This document shows, one piece after another, positions 44,996 to 53,077 of a DNA stretch of 64,000 nt; position 1 is the first letter of the stretch, and every line of letters starts with the position of its first letter. Source of the stretch: Isoetes taiwanensis (lineage: Eukaryota; Streptophyta; Lycopodiopsida; Isoetales; Isoetaceae); assembly GCA_021234155.1 (NCBI GenBank), contig JAJEKV010000027.1, positions 11,110,716-11,174,715 on the forward strand, written 5' to 3'. The translations under genes were made by a program, and so were the position numbers. Under the pieces are notes generated by a model. The model worked only from the letters and a program-made list of their open reading frames with translations, was not told the origin of the DNA and did not search any database.

Positions 44996-47058
44996 CTAAG
45001 TTAAAGAGGACCATTTTTTTGTTCCTTTTCCCCGTTGTCTGCAGGGAGTAAAAAACTCTTCAACACCAGGTTGTGAAGGAGTTGACATGACAAGGTCATT
45101 AGTAGGAAGAATTTCCTCATTGGAGTCACTCTCAATCATCCTTATGTCATGATGTTCATCCAGAATTATGCGGGAGGGTCTGGGGGATCCAGGCTGTTGC
45201 TTGAGAAGCTCACCAGAATCCTCATTTTTCTCTTGGCTTAAGGACACTGGCTGTTGCTTAACAAGCTCACCACTTCCTTCCATCTGAGGCTCAACCCGAC
45301 CTGGAAAAAGATTCTGAACAGGAAATTCAGACATTTTGTGGGAACATTCTCCCTTTTCCCGAGTAGAGGGGGAATTAGGAGAATTTGGAGAATTTGGAGA
45401 GCTTTTCACTGATGAAGGTTCCCTAATTGTAATTCCTCCTCGTCGAACCTTGACACTCCCTTCACCATTTTCTCGATCCAAGTCATTTTCCCTTTTTTTT
45501 TGGGCCAACAATGTCTGCTCTGCCTTTTCCCGCTCCTCTCTAATTCTCTGCTTGCGAGCCTTTCTTTTCACACTACCATTAACATTTTGTTTCTTAAGGG
45601 CCGAAGAAGGCTTTTTATAAGGGGTGACCCACTGATTAGGGGGCTCAACATTTATTTTCCTCTCTACAAAGCCTTTGCAAACTCCACCTCCATGCAATCT
45701 GATACCACATGCACTGCAGGGGGTGGGGATTCCCCGCCACTGCAGGGGGAGGCATTTCTTCAACCCAAAGTAATCACAATAGTCAATTCTTTCAGGAATT
45801 GGTTTGAGAAGATCCAATTGGATCCAGACCCTTGGGGGTTGATCCGGCATTGTTTCCATACCAATGAAGTCACCTAATTCCTGAAACAAGTTTTTTAGAA
45901 TCTCCTCACTCCAGTAAATTGGGCTAAGGCCTTGAACCGAAGTCCATGCGATGGAAAAGCCGCTTAATATCCCGAGGATCAAAGGCCGATACCATTTTTG
46001 GAAAAAAAGATTTGAGTGTTTGCCTTCGTAATCGCGTTACCTCGCTTGAGCAAAGATTTTGACAAAATTTCGTTTCCACATTCCACAATAAAAAGGAAAA
46101 TCAAGCCGGTAGATTTTGGAAATTGAAATGTTTGTCAACTAGCTTTTCGAAAGCTCGGCTCTTATCATTGGGATTTTCACTCCCTCATGCCTTTACACAC
46201 CGACATCGATTGGCCATTTGTTTTAGTCTAGCTTCCACAAATGGGTTTTTCAGGATTTTACCGTGGAAAACATGCTTAGTCTTTTGCTCTACAATTCCAG
46301 CTTCTTCCTCTTGCAAATGGTTCAAATGTTCCAGAATTGGCTTCACAATATTATTCACGCCTTTGGACCGCTCCCATCCCCAACTGTTGCCTCGTCGCTA
46401 CCATGTTTCCGTTCGTCTTCTCCGACTCCAATTCTGGTTCCGTTAGATAGGTAAAGAAATCTCCGAAGGTTACCAGAAGGTCGGAATTCCCTTCGACTTC
46501 CTTTTCCTTTCCCAATTCTTTAGCACCATAATGACTGCCCGCTAAATTCTGACTTTTAACAGAGCCCAAATCCATTAATATTTGTGCCAATTTCGTCTTT
46601 TCAATGTCTGACATGACAGACATCCTTTTGGCAATCATTGTTAGATCATTCTCGCTTCGAGACCAAACCTGACATACCATCCCATTGTCCGAAATATTTT
46701 TTTTGTTTTCCATTGCATGCAAACTAACCAAACTACAACTACTTTTAACCAACAATTGCGTGTTCAGCTTTTTGTTTTTTTATGAATAAATTCTGACCGA
46801 GATTTTTTCATTTTGCCAATCACAAAAAACCCAAAAAACACCAGTGGCAGTAGCATTTTTATCCCCCACAAATTCTCCTAACCAAGATTCCTCTGCAAGG
46901 ACAGGCTCTTCGAGATTATGCGAAAAAATGTAGGTAAACAAATGATCTGGGAAGAACTGCTGCATAACCAGTGAATTCCATAGTTCATTTGGTTCTCCTT
47001 GAAGCCATCCACATGGATGCCGAGCCCCTTGTTCCAGAATTGCGAATACCCTTACCAT
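44996..47058 (-). pseudogene. LINE E ORF1 (DUF4283-like with zinc knuckle)
   Basis: The ATG at about 47058 starts MVRVFAILEQG. Two shorter frames (47058-46780, 46755-46351) and a long one (45982-44996) lie in order on the minus strand. The long frame has RVWIQLDLLKPIPE then QWRGIPTPCSACGIRLHGGGVC (about 45760-45660), the central part of plant L1 ORF1 proteins with a CxxC..H....C-type zinc site. A lysine/arginine-rich and then proline/serine-rich tail follows. ORF1 protein coats the element RNA. Frame breaks between the pieces mean no intact ORF1. Confidence 0.75.
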
Positions 47059-47122
47059 GGCGCACCGTGCAAGCGCTCAGGAAAATTCGGAGCGCCACCG
47101 CCATCCGCAAGTGCCAACATAC

Positions 47123-47137
47123 TAAATCAAGTCATAA
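47123..47137. repeat. 15-bp target-site duplication of LINE E, right copy
   Basis: TAAATCAAGTCATAA, identical to 40633-40647. Confidence 0.93.
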
Positions 47138-47551
47138 ACATACATGAACATGTTCAAAAACCTAAAAAAAAGGGACCACGATAAAAAATCATTCTCATTC
47201 TCATTCCTTTCCTCTAATGCTTCAACTTCGTACTTGGAACAAGAAATAAAGTGGAAAAAAAAAGAAAAATATAAATCCTATTTGAAATTTCTTAAAGATA
47301 GTACATACATTGGTGTTGAATTTCGGGCTAATCTATCCATTTTTCCAAGCCCACTCTATCTTAGGTTTAGCTAATCGATGTCCTAAGGGATATGTCTCGA
47401 GGTAAAAGTTTGGCTATTCAACCTAAAAACTCACTTGGGTGGCAAAAAAATTGGGCTAAAATTTTCTTTTTTTTGGGCATTTTTTCCATTTACTTTAGCC
47501 GTTTTTCTTGGCAAAACTGCTACAAAATAGCCATTTGGCTAACCTTAGCCG
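47138..47551. other. Right half of the AT-rich block with GGCTAA-type repeats
   Basis: Non-coding; continues the block at 40420-40647 once LINE E is removed. It contains several TTTGGCTA, TTAGCC and GGGCTAAAAT words. Confidence 0.35.
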
Positions 47552-48167
47552 TTATTTTATTCCATGAGCTAAATCAACGGCATGATATCTTATATCCTGC
47601 CGAGGCCATTCGATAAACGTGCCCACAGCCTCTTCAATGTTGTCAGCGCCTGCACATGGAATCGGAAGGATGTGGGTAGGCACTACAGCCTCGGTAACTT
47701 GCACTGCTACGTTGAGTGCGTCAACATTCTTCCCATGGATGCAAGTTCTATTGACCCAGACACCCTTTCCAACCACAATATTATTACTGACTAGGTTCAC
47801 CATATTCTCTGTGTTGCTTACGATTTGAATGAGCGGAGCAGTCGATACTGAGTCTGATGATGTTGTAGAGGGACTACTAGGCAAGTTCGGGGTTTCAGTA
47901 TCAGACGTTCCCGATGACACAGGTGAGGCAGTTTCACTGTATCTTACTTGATTTCGAGGCCATTCGATAAATGTCCCCATGGCTTCAGCAATGTTATCTG
48001 CGCACGCACACGGAATGGGAAGCACATGGGAGGGCACTATGGCTTCAATGACCTCCACGACCACATTGCACCATGGAATGTTCCTGCCATGCAGATGGCC
48101 TCTATGCAATTCATGTCCCCTGGCAACTACCACATCCCCATCGAGAAGGTTACGCAGGGGCCGTTTC
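47552..48167 (-). CDS. Exon with two DUF8039-like domains
   Basis: DUF8039 occurs in plant proteins linked to transposons, often of the CACTA group; its role is unknown. The frame (about 205 codons, stop at 47552-47554) contains two related units of about 65 residues. Unit 1 has VVVARGHEL, HGRNIPWCNVVVEVIEA, VLPIPCACADNIAEAMGTFI and EWPRNQVRY. Unit 2 has IVVGKGVWV, HGKNVDALNVAVQVTEA, ILPIPCAGADNIEEAVGTFI and EWPRQDIRY. A serine/threonine-rich linker separates them. I set the exon start at 48167 because CTTACAG just before it is a good splice acceptor; an upstream exon beyond the palindromic repeats is likely but not found. No frame break is seen. Confidence 0.68.
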
Positions 48168-48275
48168 CTGTAAGATTCAATACACACACGTACTTATTAA
48201 AGACATGCAACCCTCAATGACATACACTTAGTAAAAATAGCTCGAAAATTTGGACGAAATTAGACGACATATGAC

Positions 48276-48659
48276 AAATGGCGCAGCTGCTCCATTTACG
48301 AAATGGCGCAGTCGCTCCATTTACCTTTAAATGGCGCAGCTGCGCCATTTATCTGTAAATGGGGCAGCCGTGCCATTTAAAGGTAAATGGAGCAGCTGCG
48401 CCATTTAAAGGTAAATGGGGCAGCTGCGCCATTCGCCATTTAAAGGTAAATGGGGCAGCTGCGCCATTTATCTGTAAAATGGCGCAGCTGCCCCATTTAC
48501 CTTTAAATGGCGCAGCTGCTCCATTTAGAGGAAAATGGCACGGCTGCTCCATTTAAAGGAAAATGGCGCGGCTGCCCCATTTACAGATAAATGGCGCAGC
48601 AGCCCCATTTACCTTTAAAGGGCGCAGCTGCTCCATTTAGAGGAAAATGTCCCATTTAC
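48276..48659. repeat. Palindromic repeat array 1 (about 13 units)
   Basis: Each unit is a self-complementary 22-mer made of the half-site AAATGGCGCAG and its reverse complement, or a near variant (GGGGCAG, GGAGCAG, GGCACGG), centred on CAGCTG. Units are separated by 5-8 bases such as AAAGGT, ATCTGT or AGAGGA, giving a period near 28-30 bp. The array lies about 110 bp upstream (in the minus-strand sense) of the DUF8039-like exon and about 1.4 kb before the ParB-like exon. Confidence 0.93.
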
Positions 48660-49010
48660 ACGTACATTGCATCTTTACTCTAAATGCTATATCTAATAAC
48701 TAGTTATGGATTCTTATCAGTACAAGATTCAGCAATCAAAGAAAATGTACGCTTCAAGACATCAATTGTTGAGGATTTATCTACTGAGCAAGATAGAGAA
48801 GATCTACCCTTCAAAAACTTAATCTGTTTAGAATTATGGACAACTAGCAACACACTGTAATGAATTCTCATTAAATACACAACATTAACCCATACAATCT
48901 ACCATCTCCAGTTCCATCCTACATTTAACATATTAAAACATTTTACATACTAGAACTGAATAGCCTCTAACCTAGAGGTCATTGAGGATTCCGGATCTGC
49001 CATCAGAGAA
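48660..49010. other. Non-coding DNA between repeat blocks
   Basis: AT-rich; no gene, promoter or repeat identified. Confidence 0.4.
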
Positions 49011-49136
49011 TGCGCCTGAAGAATGAAGTTGCCTGAAGAATGAAGACGAGCGCCTGAAGAATGAAGACGAGCGCCTGAAGAATAAAGACAAGCGCCTGAA
49101 AAATAAAGACAAGCACCTGAAGAATGAAGACAAGGG
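49011..49136. repeat. Tandem repeat, unit about 24 bp
   Basis: Five to six units of GCGCCTGAAGAATGAAGAC with variants (AATAAAGAC, AAGCACC). Confidence 0.88.
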
Positions 49137-49362
49137 CTAAGCAAGCGACTGCTACTATCGTCTAAGGAACCAACGTCTAAGACGAATTAGACGTCGGAGA
49201 AGCGCCCTGCTTTGTGCACCAAGTGATCTCAGGCGCAAGTACCTACGAATATTGAAGCAAGGACAAGGAGCATAAAACCGTAACCTACGGAGTCGACGAT
49301 AGCGTCTTCTAATGACCATGTCTGCCTCCTGACAGAAGACAACGAAAGGCGCCCATTATGAA

Positions 49363-49612
49363 GTGGACGGGCGGGCAAATTCAAAGTTCAAAATACGGGC
49401 AAGGCAAATTCAAATTTCAAATAGGGGCGGCGGAAAAAATTCAAATATAAGATCAGGCGCAAGGAAACTCAAATTTTTAAAAATTTAAAGAGATGGACGG
49501 GCGGGAGAGACGGACGTGCGGGAAAATTCAAACTTTTTAATATTTGGAAAGACGGACGGGCGGGCAAACTTAAAAAATTTTGAAAGCAGACGGGCGGGTA
49601 AAATTGTTTTTC
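49363..49612. repeat. Dispersed GACGGGCGGG..AAATTCAAA words
   Basis: At least five imperfect copies of GACGGGCGGG or GGCGGCGG-type words, followed by AAATTCAAA or AAACTCAAA, at irregular spacing. A GCC/CCG-rich tract (CGCCTCCCGCCTCCGCC) follows at 49677-49728. GCGGGAAAATTC resembles an E2F site, but this is resemblance only. Confidence 0.6.
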
Positions 49613-49908
49613 TTTTCCGCGGACTTATCTTTTTCTTTTCCGTCCAATTTTCATTTCATTACTTTTGCGCCTACTCGCCTCCCGCCTCCGCCTACCGCCT
49701 TCCGCCAGCGCCCAGCGCCTTGAACACTCTCTCTCCTATTCAAACATTTTCTCTCTAAAAAAGGTGGAGTAACTTTTATACGGTCCAGTACTTTTATACG
49801 CTGTAAAAATACAATGCGCAATCTTCGCTTAAAATCCGGGAGCCAGGCTCAAGTTAGTATCTGTTGTTTCTATTTTTATCGATTAAGAGTAGCTAGCGTA
49901 GGTAGCTG
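49613..49908. other. Possible 5' region of the ParB/methyltransferase-like gene
   Basis: Pyrimidine-rich tract (CTCTCTCCTATTC, TTTTCTCTCT) and repeated ACTTTTATACG words near 49770-49800. It could be promoter and leader of the plus-strand gene downstream. No coding exon is recognised. Confidence 0.3.
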
Positions 49909-50067
49909 TAATGGCGCGGACACGCCATTTCATTAGGAGAGGGTGGGCTTGTTGCCGACCTAGGTTATATAGTTATATGAAATGGCGCAGGTGCGCCATT
50001 TCGAATGTCTATGGGTCTTACTCTAGAAGGGGAGCCATTTAGTCCAAATGGCGCAGCTGCACAATTT
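49909..50067. repeat. Three solitary palindromic units
   Basis: Units of the array-1 type at 49909-49930 (centre GGACAC), 49981-50002 (AAATGGCGCAG then GTGCGCCATTT) and 50046-50067 (right arm decayed to GCACAATTT). They lie just upstream of the ParB-like exon. Confidence 0.88.
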
Positions 50068-50101
50068 AGATTAAATTGGGCATTTGCTGAGCTGGTCACA
50101 G

Positions 50102-50403
50102 GAATCTGATCTGGCAGGGAAAAAATTTTATATTATCAATGGTAATCATTCGGTCTCTGCTGCTCAGCTCGTGTGCAGTAAGTTGGGGACAGAAGATGCT
50201 AGAGTTGAGCTCAGGAAGATCTATAGCTTCAGAATATGCAGAGTTCTTTCTGGAGAGATCAGTGACCTGGACCTTCTTCAGCTCAGTGTGGATGTGAATG
50301 ATATAGTAGCAAAGACTGTCTTCAAGGAACCATATGTGGATCAGATCCACCATCTCCGCAAGCAGTATCAGGAGTGCGGAAGACCAGCTCCTGCTGGTAA
50401 AGG
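50102..50403 (+). CDS. ParB/Srx-like exon, first part
   Basis: I place the exon start after the acceptor GGTCACAG (50101), the nearest good one; GGCAG at 50117 is an alternative. The hallmark is KFYIINGNHSVSAAQLV (about 50125-50175), which resembles the 'Y.I..G.HR..A' motif where ParB/Srx-type domains bind CTP or a phosphate. Then follow VELRKIYSFRICRVL, a helical LLQLSVDVNDIVA and QIHHLRKQYQECGRP. In ParB the position after NGH is arginine; here it is serine (NHS). The original reading continues GKG at the insertion site and then, on the far side, QSRSDEYK. In the interrupted allele the frame runs into a stop five codons inside the LTR. Confidence 0.6.
50399..50403. repeat. Target-site duplication AAAGG of the small LTR element, left copy
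   Basis: Immediately precedes the TG of the left LTR; repeated at 52824-52828. Confidence 0.92.
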
Positions 50404-51059
50404 TGATACGATTAGCTAGTCTCCAAAGATCTACTGCAAAAATAATCGTCAAGAAACAAGTCAAGTAAGCACAAATCCACCCTTCCGGGTAAGCTCACCA
50501 CCCAACCGGGTTGTCCTTGAGCAAGAGTCTTCCAAAGAAAGGAAATAACGCAAGTTAGCCACTACAAATCCTTTGTAGCAAAAAACATAAATTTAAGGAA
50601 TAGGCTAGGCTTGGGATTTGGCTTAGTTCTTCAATTGGGATAGAAACATGCTCCCTCCATACGCTTACTAGTTGCTCCTTTTCTAACATTCACTTCCCTT
50701 ACAAAAGATAAAGGTATCCCTTAATAAGCCTTACATGAATAACGTTCTTATATTTAGCCCAAGTCCCTTTTTAACATTAAAAGTATCCCCTTTTTTGCCC
50801 ATAGATATAATAGATGCGTACCTCATAGCTATAAAGATAGTTTACTATCTTTTCTAAGGTTCTTAGATTAGCTTATGGTTTATAACTTGTCCTATATTAG
50901 ATAAAAATATCCCCCAATGGTCTAGCTAAGGATAATTGTTAACTTAACTTATTGTATATTCTCTAAGATACTTGGGTCCAAGGGTTAATATAAACATCTA
51001 TAGCTTTCTTTCTCATACTCTTGCTCCCGACAACCACTCCCCCGAGCGCCACCATATCA
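50404..51059 (-). repeat. LTR, left copy (656 bp)
   Basis: TG...CA bounded, same length as and nearly identical to 52168-52823. In element orientation this is the 3' LTR. Confidence 0.93.
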
Positions 51060-51074
51060 ATTCCTTCCCTTCTT
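51060..51074 (-). promoter_or_regulatory. Polypurine tract of the small LTR element
   Basis: On the minus strand AAGAAGGGAAGGAAT directly precedes the 3' LTR; it would prime plus-strand DNA synthesis. Confidence 0.75.
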
Positions 51075-52153
51075 GGGATTGATCGTCCTCGATCAAGAAT
51101 TATATGGCAAATTAATACAACCAAGTCCATGCTTGCAACCTGCACAATCAGAAATGCTCAAGTCCAGCCCTTTAGGCTAAAAATTTTCAAGTCCAGCCCT
51201 TTAGGCTAAAAACTTTCCAAGTCCAACTATTATGCTGCAAACATATTAGTTGCCTCAGGACTTACTATATATTACACAAAGAAAAGAACACCTTATACTT
51301 CCACCTTGAATTTCCCTAAGGCAAATGTAACTCAAATATTCGTTTACCTTATAGCTACAAACGCCTAAAACTTAGGTTGCTCATATGCCAATAAGAAGGT
51401 AAGAATATCTCTCAAAATAATTCCATGCATGACAATTTCTATGTCCTGCGAAAAACTCAATCATGGCATTAGAACCTACAAACCAAACCAAATGGTATGG
51501 TTCTTTGGATTATACCAATAATTGCATGTATCGCCTACATGGGTTCATGTCTTACATATTAATAACCTAGAGAATTCAATGACAAATGGTATGTTTCTTT
51601 ATTAACATATCCTCAAATGATTTTTCTTTCAACATACCACAGTAAGGCTTGAAATGGTTTATCAATGGCTTCAAATGAAATGCAAATACTTATGAAGATC
51701 TAATCAATCACAACCTAGAGAGACACCATGGCACGACCTATTTCCATATTCATTAAACTTCTATACCAAGTTATGCTCTGCAATTATTTCATATTAACCA
51801 ATCACTTCATGGTCCTATGATTTTCTCAGTTCTCATAAGCTGGCTCATAACTAGCATTTTTTCCAAAGACGCCTTTTCGGGCTTTGATTTTGGCCGAGAT
51901 TTGATCAATACCTTAAATCTTTTTGGTGCATAACCCCATTCAAAAAAAAAAAAAAAAAAAACAAGTTAATGCTCTTATGCCATCCAGAATTCTAGTTACA
52001 TTCCTCGAGACCTAGTCTTACTTCTTCAGAGCTTTTAATTTCTCTCAAACAAATACCAAAATATTTCTAATAGAGCAATTAGACTAGTTCTTACTCGTTC
52101 ACTCAAAATGAACAAAATGAAAACACACAGGCTCCAAGAGAAATCGGAACTGT
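51075..52153 (-). other. Non-coding interior of the small LTR element
   Basis: No gag, pol or other domain. CAAGTCCAGCCCTTTAGGC is repeated in tandem near 51159-51206, and an A-run of 20 lies near 51942-51961. Confidence 0.7.
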
Positions 52154-52165
52154 GCTCTGATACCA
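52154..52165 (-). promoter_or_regulatory. Primer-binding site, tRNA-iMet type
   Basis: TGGTATCAGAGC on the minus strand, two bases from the LTR; the usual plant initiator-methionine primer site. Confidence 0.9.
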
Positions 52166-52167
52166 AT

Positions 52168-52823
52168 TGATACGATTAGCTAGTCTCCAAAGATCTACTG
52201 CAAAAATAATCGTCAAGAAACAAGTCAAGTAAGCACAAATCCACCCTTCCGGGTAAGCTCACCACCCAACCGGGTTGTCCTTGAGCAAGAGTCTTCCAAA
52301 GAAAGGAAATAACGCAAGTTATCCACTACAAATCCTTTGTAGCAAAAAACATAAATTTAAGGAATAGGCTAGGCTTGGGATTTGGCTTAGTTCTTCAATT
52401 GGGATAGAAACATGCTCCCTCCATACGCTTACTAGTTGCTCCTTTTCTAACATTCACTTCCCTTACAAAAGATAAAGGTATCCCTTAATAAGCCTTACAT
52501 GAATAACGTTCTTATATTTAGCCCAAGTCCCTTTTTAACATTAAAAGTATCCCCTTTTTTGCCCATAGATATAATAGATGCGTACCTCATAGCTATAAAG
52601 ATAGTTTACTATCTTTTCTAAGGTTCTTAGATTAGCTTATGGTTTATAACTTGTCCTATATTAGATAAAAATATCCCCCAATGGTCTAGCTAAGGATAAT
52701 TGTTAACTTAACTTATTGTATATTCTCTAAGATACTTGGGTCCAAGGGTTAATATAAACATCTATAGCTTTCTTTCTCATACTCTTGCTCCCGACAACCA
52801 CTCCCCCGAGCGCCACCATATCA
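52168..52823 (-). repeat. LTR, right copy (656 bp)
   Basis: Nearly identical to 50404-51059. In element orientation this is the 5' LTR. Confidence 0.93.
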
Positions 52824-52828
52824 AAAGG
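52824..52828. repeat. Target-site duplication AAAGG, right copy
   Basis: Directly follows the CA of the right LTR; same as 50399-50403. Confidence 0.92.
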
Positions 52829-52887
52829 ACAGTCAAGAAGTGACGAGTACAAGGTACGTTTACGTCTGTGTTGCCATACATTTATCG

Positions 52888-53043
52888 AAATGGTGCAGCT
52901 GCGCTATTTACATCAAATGGCGCAGCTGCACTATTTATCGAAATGGCGCAGCTACGCCATTTGGATAAATAGCGCAGCTGCGCCATTTGATGTAAATAGC
53001 ACAGCTGCGCCATTTGATGTAAATAGCGCAGCTGCGCCATTTC
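52888..53043. repeat. Palindromic repeat array 2 (6 units) filling the intron
   Basis: Six 22-base units of the AAATGGCGCAG or AAATAGCGCAG half-site type at a 26-27 bp period (first unit 52888-52909). They are separated by CATC, CG, GGAT or GATGT-type spacers. They occupy most of the 224-bp intron 52854-53077, stopping about 34 bp before the acceptor and starting about 34 bp after the donor. Confidence 0.93.
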
Positions 53044-53077
53044 AGTTGAAATTCTAACATCGCCAGTTCTCTTGCAG

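Larger units (their letters stand above)
40648..47122 (-). mobile_element. L1-like LINE E, full-length insertion of 6475 bp
   Basis: On the minus strand it runs from 47122 (5') to a poly(A) of about 27 bases at 40648-40674 (seen as T). Perfect 15-bp copies of TAAATCAAGTCATAA flank it at 40633-40647 and 47123-47137, proving insertion by target-primed reverse transcription and fixing both ends. It has a short leader, a broken ORF1 with a zinc-knuckle region, an endonuclease and an RT with frame changes. It lies between the transposase gene and the DUF8039-like exon, which were about 7.1 kb apart after subtracting nothing and only about 0.65 kb before the insertion. Confidence 0.93.
50404..52823 (-). 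mobile_element. Non-autonomous LTR retrotransposon (TRIM/LARD-like), recent
   Basis: Two direct repeats of 656 bp (50404-51059 and 52168-52823) begin TGATACGATTAGC and end CCATATCA. I noticed a single difference between them (TTAGCC at about 50556 against TTATCC). They are flanked by the 5-bp duplication AAAGG. Reading the minus strand, TGGTATCAGAGC (52154-52165), the initiator tRNA-Met primer site, lies two bases inside the 5' LTR. A purine tract AAGAAGGGAAGGAAT (51060-51074) abuts the 3' LTR. The 1.1-kb interior has no gag or pol. It is therefore mobilised in trans, and the near-identical LTRs mean a very young insertion. Confidence 0.93.

Noticed and set aside
40420-47551. A MITE split by LINE E with GGCTAA-type terminal repeats
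   Set aside because: Some inverted similarity exists (GTAGCCAAAATAGG against the complement of TTTGGCTAACC) but I could not define matching ends or a target duplication, so it is kept only as a low-confidence note.
48349-48556. Open frames on both strands through the palindromic array (repeated AAAPF- and GAAAPF-type peptides)
   Set aside because: The period and absence of stops follow from the repeat sequence itself; both strands are open because the units are palindromes.
48276-48659. CRISPR-like regular array
   Set aside because: Units are self-complementary, spacers are only 5-8 bases and related to one another, and the setting is a eukaryotic nuclear genome. It is a palindromic satellite.
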